From Callipepla californica brunnescens (Eukaryota; Chordata; Aves; Galliformes; Odontophoridae), in the NCBI GenBank assembly GCA_023055505.1, contig JALIRH010000036.1, forward strand, positions 310,001 to 374,000: DNA of 64,000 nt, given 5' to 3'. The position numbers were made by a program, and so were the translations under genes. The notes below the pieces were generated by a model. The model was not told the origin of the DNA. It did no database searches and worked only from the letters and a program-made list of their open reading frames with translations. Below are positions 43,691-57,500 of the stretch, one piece after another (within the stretch, counting starts at the first letter, position 1; each line of letters begins with the position of its first letter).

Positions 43691-45049
43691 CAAAGCCAGG
43701 GGTCAAGTGAAAGCAGGACCCTTCCTCCATGCCCCTTCAGGCTCAGCACACAAATGCTCCCACTCAGTGCGTGTGCTGTGGTAGTCAGGACACACTGAGC
43801 CCAGTGCAGACCTCTGCTGGGACTCAGCACCCTACTGCACCCATCACCACATGCACACACACCTCCTCAGTTCTAGTGATGCATTGGAGAGGTCTCCCGA
43901 TCCATGGGGAGGACTGGGGGCATGCAGTTCTGGGGTTATGGGATGCTGGCACCCTCAAAGCCCCTTTACACTCTGTAGTGGGGCCCAGCCATGGCAGTTT
44001 GTCTGCATCACAGTGAAGCCAAAGGCCACGGTGACCTGCATTGCTGGGACACCTGGGGCTGAGGGGGCCCTGGGGGACAGGAGAGCCCGTGTCCTGAGCT
44101 GCTCAGTGATCCCACCCTGCGATACCGCTGATGACAGGACCTCTCCAGTGCTGTCTGCGGGCGGACAGCTTTCCCAGGCTGCCAGAGGGGAAACCGAGCC
44201 GGAGGGACCCGATGCACCGGGCCGTTCCCAGGTCCTGGTGATGAGTGCTGCGGACGGACGCTTCCCTGCAGACACAATCCTCAGCTGCTGTGAATGGGGA
44301 ATTGTTGGCACTGGGCTGTGAGACGGGCTGGGAGCTCCTCTGGCTGCAGCAGTAGGGGGTTGCTGGCAGCAGCGTGGGGTGCTCCTGGTGGGATGAGTTC
44401 ATCCAGGGCCATGCATCGCTCTTCCTGGCCACGAGTGGGTGGATAACAACACCTCCGGTGGCACAGGTGGGAGCCGGCGCCCACGGTGATCGTGGCCAGG
44501 AATCAGCAAACGCTCAGCGCTCAGATGGAGAAATGGTTGTGGCAGCTGGAGGGGATCTGCAGGCAGATGCTGAGTGCTAAATGCTGAGCAAGGCGCTCAC
44601 CGAGCTCAGCAATACCAGCAGCTCCGAGCAGGAGGGGTGCCCGGCAGGCAGCAGGGAGATGCTTCATGCCCAGGCAGCCCCGACCTCGTGTAGGGCCACT
44701 TTGCACACCTGAGTGGGAGAACTACCGGGGGTCTGCGTCCTCCCGGGCTCTGTTCTGATGTGGCACTGAGGCAGGGGCTTGGCTGCCCCCCCCAGCCCTA
44801 AATGTGCAAGGGGAACACACGCAATGCATTCTCATCCTCCTCATGCACCACAACTGAAGGGCAAACCCACCTCCCCTTGCTCCTGATCCAAACCAAGCAT
44901 GTGCCCCTGTTTTGCTGGCCGGAGGAGAAACCTCTCAGCTCCTCTGTCCCCTCTGACAGCTTCTCCATCCCACCGGCCGGGCTGGGACAGGCAGCACAGC
45001 CACAGCACGGGGCTGGAGGTTCGGCTTTCACAGCAGCCAAACCAGAGCC

Positions 45050-45540
45050 TCAAAGGGGAGCGCAGCATCAAGAGGCAGCGGAGGACGGCCCGGGGGGAGC
45101 GGGAGCCCGCGGTCGGGATGCTCCGGCTGGGTCCAGCGTGTGCGTGCGGAGCGGGAAGGGGGGCTCGCTGCAGAGCCCACCCACCCCATTGGCTTGTGAG
45201 CAGTGACAGGCAGGCTGCGCCCTCCCCCCCCGAGCCGCTCGCCTGTGTGGATGCGAGCAATGTGCGCAAAGTGCCTTTGCATGAGCCGGCGTGTGCCGTA
45301 GCTCCGGGCGCTCGCTTGCAAAGGTGCTGAGACCACCGCGGCAGCCCCATCCCGCTGCTGGCGGCCTCACCGGACCATGGCATGGGCACAGGGGGACCTG
45401 ACGTCCTCGCTTTCCATCGTCATCGCCTTGGCTGCCTGCCTGTCCGCCACCACCAGCGAAGGTAGGATGCGGGGTGGCCCTGGTGCCGTGGGGCAGCGTT
45501 TGTGGGGGACACGGGGTTCCGGCGTGGCTGTGGGTTTGGA
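45050..45540 (+). promoter_or_regulatory. EPHA8: CpG-rich promoter region of EPHA8
   Basis: Dense CpG and G/C runs surround the start codon (for example at 45,077-45,120 and 45,285-45,315). No TATA box is visible upstream of the ATG, consistent with a CpG-island promoter. The transcription start is not defined. CpG density was judged by eye. Confidence 0.6.
45377..45461 (+). CDS. EPHA8: EPHA8 exon 1 (start codon, signal peptide)
   Basis: The ATG at 45,377 sits in a strong Kozak context (A at -3, G at +4: accATGg). The 28 codons include a hydrophobic core ([13 protein letters not shown]) typical of a secretion signal. Cleavage is likely near TTSE just before NLLD. Donor gtagga, phase 1 out. 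The signal sequence differs from mammals, as is usual for signal peptides, while its length fits. Confidence 0.93.
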
Positions 45541-48500
45541 TGTGTCAGTGGGGTTTGTTGTCAGGAGGATCTCGCTGTGCCAGGCTTAGCATCACCCCGC
45601 TCTCAGGGGAGCAGAGCTCCCGGCTCCTGCCTGCCTGAGTTTGCTGCTCCCGGAGCTTCTGCACAGTGGCTAAACTTCAGAGCCGGGCAGGACTCATCTC
45701 TGCAGCAACACCTGGGAGCTCTGCCCGGCCTCCCCCGCCAGGGCTCTGCTGCAGCGTGCAGGGCTGGCTGAGCTGTGGCCGTCCCCGTGTCAGCTCAGGG
45801 TGTGCTGGTGGGGCAGAGGGGCTGCGGGTGGGCGAGGGACGGCTGCGCTGGGGGTACGCGTGGGAGCAGGTGGTGGGAGCTGGAAGGGCTCAGGTGGGAA
45901 ACTTGTCACGAGGGAAAGGGCTGCGAACTTCTGAAGTGGGACGCAGGAGTGCGGGCATGGACCCTCAGCCAGGATCTCAGTGTTGGTGCTGACAGGCCTG
46001 CACCCGGCTCCCGGCTGCGCTCAGCCCTGGCCTGTGCTGGCTGTGCAACCACCGGCTCAGGCCCCCTCGGTATGGCAGTGCTGCTCCCGCTGCCTGTCAT
46101 CCGCTCGCTCATCTCCTTCCGTGCTGGCAGTGGTGCGACTGCTTCCCAGGGCTGCTGATCTTCATCACCCGGAGATCTGCCGTTCTCACTCCCAAGCGTG
46201 TCCTTGGCACTGGCAGCAGCATCCTTCCTCCCTTCTGCTACGCCCGACAGCCGCAGCGAGCCCGATGCCGGTGTCCCTGCCGTGATGGTGGTGGCATCCC
46301 TCCCTTCTCCCCGCTGCAGCTCTGATGTCCTCCTGCCACACCGAGGCCCGCGGGCTGCTTCGTGCCCTTTGCAGTACCCGGCAGGGCTGGCTTCCTGCTG
46401 CCATCTTCCAACACGCAGCCCTACGTCCCCTCCCACCCGTCATCTCTTCCTTACCTGTATTACCCATTTTTAGCTCTCTGTTACTCCTACCCCTGCTTTC
46501 CGACACTCCTCCTGCTCATTTCCCACTGGCTTTCCTGCCCTTGCCTCAGGCAGTCGCTGCTGGGGATGGGCTTTGTGGGAAGAGGAGCGGACCCCAGCCC
46601 CCTGAGCTCCTGCTCCATGCTGCAGCACCTGCCCCATGCTCGGGGTCCTGTGCTCCCCCAGGCTCCCAGTATCAGCACAGGGAGCACCGAGCAGAGCAGC
46701 CAGCCTGACCTCAGCTCACCCTGACCATGGGCAGAGCATGAGAGGGGATCTAGACACTCGTCTTCAGCTGTTCTTACTCTCACTGCTGCCCCACGTCTGC
46801 CCCAAAGCAGAGGCAAAACCCAGAGAGCGAAGTGCGGGCCCCGGCTGTGCTGTGAGCGAGGTCGGGGCCTCCTGTAGTGATATCTGTGCTGGAGTGGGTT
46901 TCACAGGGTCTGCAGGGATACCTAGGTCGTGAAGTGTGCACCCAGATGGGAAAGATCGGGGCTTTCCCCAGGGTGTTTGGAAAGGAAAGCTAACATGTGG
47001 GGTGAGGGATATGCTGGGCTCTGAGGGGGGATCTGGGCTGTGGGGCAGTGGGAAGGCCTCAGGAGGACATGTGGGGTCCTGCAGATAGCCAGCAGTGACC
47101 CTCCATATTCCCCAAAGATCCCTGCCTCTCTACAATCCTGGGCATTGCTCTATGGTGGAATAGGAAGATTCTGTGTCAGCTGGGCTCAACCTAAGGGGCA
47201 GAGAAGCATTCACAGTGCTGGTGGTGTGGGACGCAGCAGTGCAGGGCACTGGGACAGATGGACAACAGTACCAGGGCAGCTGTGGGGCTGTAGGTTGATG
47301 CTTGCACGGGGCTGGTGTGGGGCTGGCATGGCCTTGCAGCCTTCTGCCTGTGCTGGGCTTCAAAGAATTGTAGAATCAGAAGTTGGAAGGGATTCAGAAG
47401 GATCACAGAGTCAAACCCTGGCTCCATACGGCACCATCTACAAATCAGGACCTACAGCACATGCCCACGACCGGGGCAAACCAAGGTGCTCACCATGACC
47501 GTGATCACACATGGTTATCCAACCCTAACTCAAAATCGCAACCCCAAACCTAACCCTAACTCTAACCCCAGCTCTAGACCTATCCCTAAACCTTTCTGTC
47601 ACCACAACCTTATCCTAACCCTAATGTTAATCCTAACTCTAACCCTAACCCTAACCATAACCCTAACCATAATTCTAACCTCAACCCTAACTCCAAGAGT
47701 TCTCAAAGCCTTTCTCTTCCCTGCAGAGTTGTTTTTTTTTTCTTCCAGAATGTGATATATTTTTTACTCCATTCACTCATACGTTTATTTTTTTGTTTTA
47801 TTTTTTTTGCAGCCAGTGCCATGGGAAAGGGAGCGGGCAGTAAGTGGGGATCGCAGTTCTATAGAAAATCCCCACAGCTCGGTGTGTTGGCCATTGCAAA
47901 ATAGATTGAAAACCAAAACTCAGGTATCTCCCAGAGAAGAGAAAAACTGAAGGGTACTGAATGTTCCCAGCAGGAAACATTTGGAAAAACAAAACAAAAA
48001 AAATATTGGTTTGAAATCGTTAAATTGTTTTGCATGTAGAAAAAGTTCTCCGTAATATGAAAATAGTGCAGTAGAATGAAATAATATTCAGAATATATAC
48101 ACTGAGTTGCAGAGGCAAAAAAATTCATGATATATATATTTTATATGACATCACGTATTGAAGTTAAATAATAGAAAGCAAAATATCTTCTCTGCGTTGA
48201 GACAGAATGGGAAGAGCAAAAATTGCCACAATTTTGAGCTTGGTGCGAGTGTGACAGGATTGTGTTTTCTGCTGGAAAATGGCACTTCACATCCCGCTGT
48301 GGGGCTGGGGTCTGCTCCCGCTCGCAGTGGGGCTGACATGGGTGGGGGACCACTGGGTTTTAGGGCATGTAGGGAATGCGGGGAACGGTGGGAGGTAGAG
48401 GGACGCAGCAGCATCACCTCCGAAATGGCCGAATGTGCGGGAGGAGGGAAAATGTGTTGAAGGGGAGAGGAAAAAAAGGGAGAATTGGGAAAAATAAATA

Positions 48501-51500
48501 GATAAGGTGAGGTTCAGGATTTGTGCACGTAGAGGGGAGTGGGAACGCGGCCATGGGTGATGGAGGTCCTCGCTGGTGGTGATGGAGGAGGAGGAGGAGG
48601 AGGATGGGAAAACCCAGCGTTTCCCTTCGCTGCTGCAACCGGGGCCGCCGCACGGCGCCGAGGAGGGTTTGTGCCAATCTCCTCCGCTAATCTCCCAATT
48701 GTAATCTCATTAATTGCCCCTCTGCTCAAACAGAAAAAAAGAAAAAAAAAAAAAGAGGTAAAACTCATCCGTGCTTTCATTCAGCGCTCCTTTGCTAACC
48801 CTTCTGCGGCGTCGCCGAAGTCGGGGCTGCGGGCAAGCTGAGCACTGAAAGGCAGAGGAAATCCTTTTGCAGTTGTGAAAAGACTTCGGGGACGCTCTGT
48901 TCCTTAGTGGGAATAGGAAACGAGAGGGTTTTGGTCAACGGGGACTTTGGGTGGTGGTGGAAGAGGGCAGAGGGGTTTCGCTTTGAGGTGGGGAGCGGAT
49001 TCAGGTTGCATTAAAAAAATAGATAAAATCAGATTTTTCTAGGTGTGACTTTTCTTTTTTGTTTGCTCTCAGAAAGCTGCTAGGAAGGGAATACTTCTGT
49101 GGTTATCACTGAGCTCAGGGTATCTTTCTATCCCCGCCTTCATTTCCCATGTTTATAGTTTACCAAACTTCTGGAAAAATCAAAAGCCAAGATTTGCAGG
49201 AAAAATAAGGCAGTGGCACCCAAAATGCACGTCCTTTCTGCCTTTTTTGGTGTGTTTTTTTTCCCCCCACATCCTCAAATCTTTATTTCCCGAGGTCCTG
49301 AAGGGATTTTTGAGCCACAAAAACAAACGGGAGCCCATTTTGGTGAGGGCAGAAATGGATCTGACTAATCCGAATCGAAGTGCAACAGAAAGCGTGGTCG
49401 ATCCCTACCGGGATGAAAGGAAACAGGGAAGGAAATCCCTTTTTATTTATGTTTTTTTTTTGATTGCTGAAAAATTACCAGAGAGAGAGAGAGAGAGAGA
49501 AAAAGAAAAAAAAAATCCTAAAAAGAAAGAAAACGAAACAAAATGAAACGAATGCCCGGAGCTGCGCTGCCAGGAGGGGGGCACGCGGCGCACGGGATTT
49601 GTGCTGCGATCCTGATACCTCCGCTCTTTGTTTCGGTCGGGTCCTGTGCATCCCTGCTCTCCTCGCCGCAGCCCTCGGTGCTCCTTTATCTCCCAGCGAC
49701 TCCATTCATATGATAACTCTATTTTTGCCCTGACGGTTTTTTGATAGTTGGTTCTCCTAAGCTGGGCTGGAGGAAAGACCAACACACAAATTTGCTCTTC
49801 TGCCCCAGAGAAGCAATTAACCCCTTCAGCCCTGGCAGTGAGCTTTGGGGTCACACAGGTATATTTTCTGCAAAAATAAAACCAGAGCAAAATTCCCACA
49901 TCACACTCAGGTAGGTGCGCAGTACTTAAGGCCATAAATAATGACCTGCAGGACATTGTTCTTTGTGGATCTGGTCCGGACACATCAATGCACCCTAATA
50001 GATTCTGTTTGCCCAGGATGGTACGCGACATTTACCTGAAGTCAGAAAGCAGAACCACCACTTCTTTTAGTAATTTGTCCCAATGGCTCATCAGCCTCAG
50101 CCGTAAAAAAAAAAAAAAGAAAAAAAAAAAATTTGACCTTTTTTTTTCCCTAAAACAAATTTTCTTCCAGCCGTTGGTTCTTGTTGGGCTTTGCTCACGC
50201 AATCCAAAACCAACCCATGGCCGCGGTGCCTCGTACCCTCCATTACAACCAACCCAGGAGCTCCTTGAATTCCTTTCTCGGAGGCTTTTCCTCCAGCCTT
50301 TATGTCTGCACCCTCTGCTCTATCTCCAGTTTTCCACATTGAGAATATCGGGTATCTGAACACTAATCGCGCACAACTCATTGGGAGTGTATGTTCCGCG
50401 GTGTAGGGGCAGCGAGCGCTGGATGTAAGCAACCACCATTTTCAAGCCTGGTGGTTAATTCACCCCGATATAGAAATCTGATGAGAAGTCTTACAAGCCT
50501 TACGAGGAGGAAATTCTGTTAGGAAATGCCGCTGTAACATTTTTAGACTTGTAAAATATTTTCCTGCCACGCGGGAGGAGCGACTCCGGTATTCCGCCCC
50601 ATCCTCACAGATTTTAGGATTCGTAATTTTGCGCATGAAAATGTTTAGTTTTAGAAAGATATTTATGAGTAATTGTTGTTAAAGGAATTAACTCGTTCAA
50701 ATTGACTCTGATTAACAAAGGGCTGAATGCGATTTAGACGATGGGTACGAAAGTGAGAGGAGTTCCTCAGAAAAATTAGGAAATGCATCTGACAGCCTGA
50801 ACTGCTCTCATCCAAACCTGCCCAAGTGATGCAGGTAACCGCTAGCCAAAATAACACATTTTCTTAATGAATATTCCAGGGATAAACCTCTAATCTTTGC
50901 CGGGACTGCTGGGGTACAAGGCAGCGGGACGAGCGGGGTGCTTGCTGCGAGATGCTGTAGGGTTTGTGTTGCTGTAGGGCTGAGCCCGCGGGGCCACAAC
51001 CACTGAATGATTACATTCCCATTTACTTCTTATTTTACCTTTTTTTTTTTTTTCCTTTAAATTTAAAATTGCTGTAACGATGTCCTGCAGGGGCTACCGC
51101 CAAAATCCTCCGTCCTGGAGACTTTCAGTGCTTGAGTGGATGTGACCCTGAGAAACCTGATCCAAATGCCAAGTTGGCTCTGTCCAGCACAAGGGTTACA
51201 ACGCAGACCTCCCAGGGCTGAAAACTCGAAGCTTTATTCCATGTTCTGTGATTTCAGTTTTAATTTGTTCGGATTCGGAAGCCTAGCTTTCATGGGGAGG
51301 GTGTGCAGAGCACTGAAAGGGGACAGCAGGTTGAATGTGGTGTTGGTCACCACAAGTGGCAGGGAACACTCAGCAAAGCCTTGTTTGGGGTAGGAGATGT
51401 GGGCAATGCGAAATCCCAAGCAGGAAAAAGATAGATGAGCGAGCATGTGGTGTGCAGACAAGGAGTGGAAGTGCTGAGCTGCTATGGGACAGAGCTGGAG

Positions 51501-54500
51501 TACATTGGGGTTTGCCTGGTACAATCTTATCCCTCCAAAATAAATGAAAGTGTAGATTCAGTTATACCCAACACGTGTGAGAGGAGAGAAGGGTGAGTCA
51601 GGGCTGACATGGGCACCACCCCAAAGGACTGCGGGTGGGAATGACTCCCCAAGGACTGCTTGCAGAGCCCTTCCTGATGCCGTGGGGACCCAAGAGATGC
51701 CCTTTCCCCATCCTTGCTGCGCTCACGCTCCTACCCTTTGCACACATCGGATGTTTCCATGGAGTTCCTTGCCTCCCTGACCTTTTTCACCCCCCCTCCC
51801 CAGAGCCTTCCCACCTCCTCCTTGCTCTCCTGCCCTGAATTACAACGAGCCCGGCTGCCCCGTAGCCCTGCAGTAGCTCCAGCCCCACTGTCCACGGGCA
51901 CAGCTCTCATTTTCCAGCGTTCCCTATGTGTTATTTCCATCCAGCGCTGTGTGTGCTGTGCACCGGGATGCGCACCACTGCCCTGGCTTTAATTTGGGTT
52001 GCCTAAGGCAGCACGCCCAATTAGCCCCGGTGTCCCACTGCACGCGAGCATCAGGAGTGAGAAACACCGACATTTCATGTCTATATTTTCTCACCTGTAT
52101 TTTTGAGATTGAGCACTGTTTGGCTTCTGGTGGTTTTTGTGCTGCTCTTTTTTTTTTTTTTTTTTCCCTCTCTTGTCCTTGAATATCAAGATTTTTAGCC
52201 TCTGAAATACTTTATTCAGAGTGTTTTGTTTTGTTTCTTTTATTTTTAATTCATTTTTTTGTTATTTCACATTGCCTCACGACGTCTCAGTCCTACCACA
52301 GGTTATGCTCTCGCGCTGTGTATTATCCTGCACGATACCATGCGGGGTCCAGAAGGATCAGGTTGATTATTTTATTTTTAAAACCTGAACCGCAGCTTTT
52401 TTTTTTTTTTTTTTTTGTTAGCACAGATTGAACAAACAAGCTTTCTTCCTGCATCAAAGTATTCCCTGCTCCCGGTCTATTGAAAAGGGGTGACCCTCTG
52501 GGCAGACCTTACAGGCGTTGCCTCTCCCGATGCAGTTAAAAAAAAAAAAAAAAAGATATAAAATTAAATACAGAAAGTTCACAGTGATAATCCAAAGGTC
52601 TGACAAGAAATCCTGCAGTGGGAACTGGGGCACGTCCAAACCCAAGCACTGCTTTTTCACGGTAAGAGTTTTACAATGATTATTTCTCATCTATTATTAT
52701 TTTTTTTTTCAGCCTGATTTTGGTGTTTCCAGCGAGGTGAAAATCCCATGTTCTTGCTGGGTTTGGTGATCTCTTTTCTATTCACCCCCGACACTTTCCT
52801 ACATTTCCTCTCAGGGCAGCAGAGGCCATTGGGTCCCGGCACAGGCATCGTCCCCGCTGTGTTGTGGGCAGGCAGACAAAGCCCATGCTGGTGCTGACCC
52901 ACATGCTTGGGGCACAAAATGCCCTGCCCTCAGGCTGGTGTCAGTCTGGAAGTGCTTCTGTCTTGGGAAATGGGAGCCTGAAAACGAAGCATCCCATCCT
53001 GTCTCCCCCTGATGCTCCGAGGCCAGGAGGACACGGCTTTGCCATGCGATTTTGCCCCCCTTCTCAAGTTTGGAGGGGTCACAGCCAGCTATTCAGCAGG
53101 CTGGTGGATTAAACGGTGGGATACAAATAGCCGACCCCTCCTGGCCCCACCTGCCCCTCCAATATCCTGCTTGAGATTATAGGAAATGAAAGCCGCTGCC
53201 TCTTGTTCCCCTCCTGCCTCTTCCTGCCCCTTTCCCATAGCCCCACTGCCATCCCTGCTGAGGGCAGCCCTCCCCATGCTGAGCGGATTATGGCCGTGGG
53301 GTGCTGTGGGGTGGGCAGAGCCCTGTAAGGTGCACAGGTTGAGCCCGCCGTCCTCGGGTGCCGGGGAGTCGGAGCGTCCAACCGTACTGCTAAGGGTTTA
53401 ATTATCGATGCAAAAGGCGTTGTTGGGGGGGGGGGAGCCTTGCTGTGAATCTTGGGAGGCCTTTGAAGTTGTGATAGAGAGGAACTGAAGCCCAAGGGAA
53501 CGGGGCTGCTCCCACTGACCCTTCCTCCCCACGCCTGCGCTACAAAGCCCACTGCCTGGGAGGGAGACCGTGGAGTAATTAGAGTGAGGATCGCAGTGGG
53601 TTAACAATTATGAGGGAGCTCTGAGCCCTCTTAGGTCCCCTGCTGGTTTTCTGGAGGCTGAGGCTCAGCATGTCCCCTGCAGGGCTGCTGCCCCACCGTG
53701 CACCCCGCACTGGGCAGCAGCAGCTCCCACGGCACCACTCGCATGCTGGGACTACTGGGCACGGCAGTGCAGTGTGTGGTCACCAGCCCAAGTGCTGGGA
53801 AGGACTTGTGAGTGCTCCCTCTGAAGGAGGGGATATCCATGGGTAATGGACATAGGGGTGCAGGCAGAATGTGTGTTCCCTGGGTGCGAGCTCCTGCATC
53901 CCAAGTGGGGATGGAATTTGGTAGATGTGAATATGGGTATGAATCTGGAGGAGACACATCTATGAATGTAGGTGCTGGTATATATAAATAAACACATGTG
54001 TACGTAAACGTATACCTACTTTTCAGCATACGTACATCTACTTTTTGACATATATATGCATACACATGTATCTACTCTTGGATTCCTTCATGGATGAGAT
54101 TGCAGTGTGTGCTAATCACACCGCATTATATGGCACAACTTTTCAAGTAGGTTTCCTTTGCGTGAGACTCCGTCTCGACACCCCAGTTTGCGCCAGGGAA
54201 GCAACCTTGCAGCTCCGTAGGTGCTTCCATTCGAACGGGCAATCAGACTTGACAGCTCTTCCATCAGTGCGAGAATTCCCCCTGACACCTCCTGGTGTTT
54301 TGGCTCAATACGCCGAGTCAAAGCCAAGGCGCAGAATAGTGGAAATCAAAATGGTGCTCAGGAAAAAAAAAAAAAAAGAAAAAAAAGAGAAAAAAAAGGA
54401 GCTTGCGGTTTGAGACTGATACATGCAGACAGTCCATAACATCAAACAGAATTACCCAGCTGTAGGATAGAGGTCTCCCAAACCAGCAGGTTTTCTGAGA

Positions 54501-57500
54501 AACATTTCGGCTGAAAGGAGTCCTTTGTGACGGACTTGCTCGCCCTCCTGCATCAAGTCTCCAGCCCCCAGGGAAGTGATTGTGCCTGGGACATCACCCG
54601 CAAGGTGCTGGATAGGGTTCCCAGCTGGGTTCCCAGTTGGGTTCCCAGCTGGGCTTTGGGAAGGGGCCCCCATGGGGAGCCATGGGGAGGGCTGTGAGGA
54701 TGCTGCCAGCTAAGCCAGTAATTCCCTGCAGTTAGGGCTGGAGCTCAGCACCAGAAGCATGGCACAGCTCCCTGCAGTGCTTTGGACCAACCACACTATG
54801 GACCGTGCTCCAATACTGTGTGTGGTAGCAACACGATTGTCTTGGAGCTCAGTGTCAGAGCTCTTGTGCCAGTGGGGTACTGACTTCCCCATAGTGAGTC
54901 TGACTTCTGAGCAACCTGATGGAGCTGTGGGTGCCCCTGTTCATTGCAGGGGAGTTGGATAAGACGGCCTTAAGGATCCCTTCCAACCCGAACCATTCTA
55001 TGATTCTGTAACTGAGCACAGCATGCAATAGTGCTGCTAGATGAGTCCTCATGTGCACAGCCTCATGTTTGCTCTCCAGCAACTTAATGTGAGAGCTCTG
55101 CGTCAGAGAACGCCTTTCCATTTGTGCAGTGCCCACTGCAGTGGGTTTACGCATCGGACCCCTGCATGCGCTTTGCAGAAACGCTTTCTAAGGAATAAAA
55201 GAAATATCTTAGCCCTCTTCCTGCAAAGAGGCACGAGTAATCCGCTCCACGGGAGTGCTGCAGGGAACGCGTGCTTGTGTAATGCAGTACAGCAAAGCAC
55301 CTGAAAGAAGGCCAACCTAAGCCTAACCTTCAGTCTAACACTAAGCCTAAGCCAACTCTAACCCTAGCTCTAAGACAAAGCCTAAGCCTAAACCTAACCT
55401 TAACCCTAAACCTAACCCTAACCCTAACCCTAACTCTAACCCTAACCTTAATCCTAACCTTAACCCTCACACTAAGCATAAGCATAAGCATAAGCATAAG
55501 CATAAGCATAAGCATAAGCATAAGCATAAGCATAAGCATAAGCATAAGCATAACCATAACCATAACCATAACCAGACACAGGGTCCGTGTGGTGGTATGC
55601 AGTGCTGCAATCTGGCTGCAGGCAAGCTGGGTCCATGTGTATCTATCTCAGAGCTGTTATCCCATCGCTGTGCCTTTGGGGAACGCCCCAGCATGGGGCT
55701 GTGTGCTCTGACCCCAACACTACACCCCACATGGCGGTGCTCTAGCTGTAACCAATTCTGGCACTCCTGGAGATCCCGTTCTGCAGTGAGCCACAGCCGT
55801 GCCCAGCTTCATGCATTGCAGCGTGGGAATAAGGGCACGGAGACAGCGGGGGGAGTGGGGCCACGAACACAGCCCTGCTCACGGCTGTCCTGCCGAGGGT
55901 CATCGGCACTGTGCTCCAGCGCCGCGAGCAGGGAAACTCCGCAGCCCGGGCTCCCGCTGGGCGAATTACCCAGGGAAAATAGGCAGAAAATCTTCAGATT
56001 AACAATAACAAATAAAAATGGATTTGAGATCTCCGAGGTAATTACTCCGTGCTGAGGGCAAGGGGCCTCTCTAGCAGTGGGAGCAGCGCCTTGCAGCGAG
56101 CAGAGGGGCTCGGCCTGCTGTTGGGCCAATGAAGTCACACAAGAAACCCTGGAAATTCTTTCAAATTGTTCTGCTAACATTAATAAATGCCTCAAAAGCT
56201 CCTAATCTGCTCTGTCAGGAGCATGACGCCCGGGTGTTTCACAGCCAGCTCACGTCCCTGCTTCCTTCTCCCCCCTTTCCTTCCCTGCCTGGTAATCGTA
56301 AATGGAAGTGGCACCCGTTCCTACAGCTGCTGGGGCCCACTTTGTGGGCCTGGACTCTGGTGGGGCTACAGCTGTGGTCCCGATGTGCCTCGTCCCACCA
56401 CGACAGCCACCGAAGCCACATTCCCTTCAGAGCTTGAGGGTACACATGAGACATCGGGTAGAAGCTCATTTCACATAATGGGTCTCAGGATCAGGACGAA
56501 GGGACAAGGGAGATTTAGGTTAGATGTTGGAGGATATTTTCTTTATTCAGAGAGTGGTGAGTCCCTGGCAGTGCTGCCCAGAGAGCTGTGGGTGCCCCAT
56601 CTCTGAGGTGCCCAAGGCCCTGAGCAGCCTGATCTGGTGGGGGGCACCCAGCCCACGGCCTGGTGTTGAGGCTAGTTGATCTTTAGGGTCCCCTCCAACC
56701 CAACCATTCTGTGATTCTGATTCCATATCATGACACTGGGCTCCTAGTGGCAACAGGGCTTTGAAGGTAGGACTGATGGGGTTCTGGAGGGGATGTGTAC
56801 AAATAAGAAAGGGTGCCCTAATTGTCCTGGCATTGGCCCAGGTGGGGCTAGTGGAGAACACAACAGTTGGCTTTCATTTCTCAAGCTCCTGCTTTGCATC
56901 CCCGTTGGCCTGTTGTTTGCAGCCCCTTCATCGCTGAAATCATGGAATCTTGGAAGGGCTTAGTTTGGAGGGGACCTTAAAGTTCATCCAGTTCCAACCC
57001 CCTGCCATAGGCTTGTTTCCAACCACCAGGTCAGGCTGCCCAGAGCCCCATCCAACCCAAAAGCCTTCACTGCTTCCTCTTGTGGCCGCAGGCCAACTCT
57101 GCTGCCTCCTAGCAGCCCTGGGTAGCAGCATTTGTTGCCATTGAATGGAACAGCAGCCACACATATCCCTGTCACCAACCCCAAAGTGTCCCACGATGGG
57201 TGAATCAGGAGGGGTCACTTGTGGTGCTTTGTTTCTTTGCTCTTAGTGTAGAGCAAGCTTTCTAACACAGTGTATTGTCCCTGTGTTTTCCAGTGAACTT
57301 GCTTGACACGTCGACGATGCCAGGGGACTGGGGTTGGCTGACCTATCCCTCACATGGGGTAAGTATGAAGAAGCTGCCGGCATCTGGGGGATGTAGCATG
57401 GGTGAACCAGGCTGTACATGTAGGTGTTTGACTTGGGAGCAGAACAAATAGTGCAGGAGAGCATCCTCTGCATTTGACTTCTTATGCACAGCCCTATGGG

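Larger units (their letters stand above)
27061..45000. other. Intergenic region between ZBTB40 and EPHA8
   Basis: About 18 kb without a protein-coding gene that I can support. It holds many CR1 3' ends, simple and minisatellite repeats (listed separately), and several AT-rich repeat-free stretches that may be regulatory. Open frames here overlap repeats or lack splice and family support. Confidence 0.75.
45462..57293 (+). other. EPHA8 intron 1, 11.8 kb
   Basis: A long first intron. It contains two telomere-like arrays (47,518-47,696; 55,312-55,575), an AT-rich stretch (47,750-48,190), GA/AG simple sequence near 49,480, several T or A runs (50,106, 51,040, 52,150, 52,400, 54,361), three CR1 3' ends and several candidate regulatory stretches. 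No internal coding exon was recognised. Confidence 0.85.

Noticed and set aside
55330..55730. Open frames with ML/MV or CL repeats
   Set aside because: Translations of the CATAAG/CCCTAA array.
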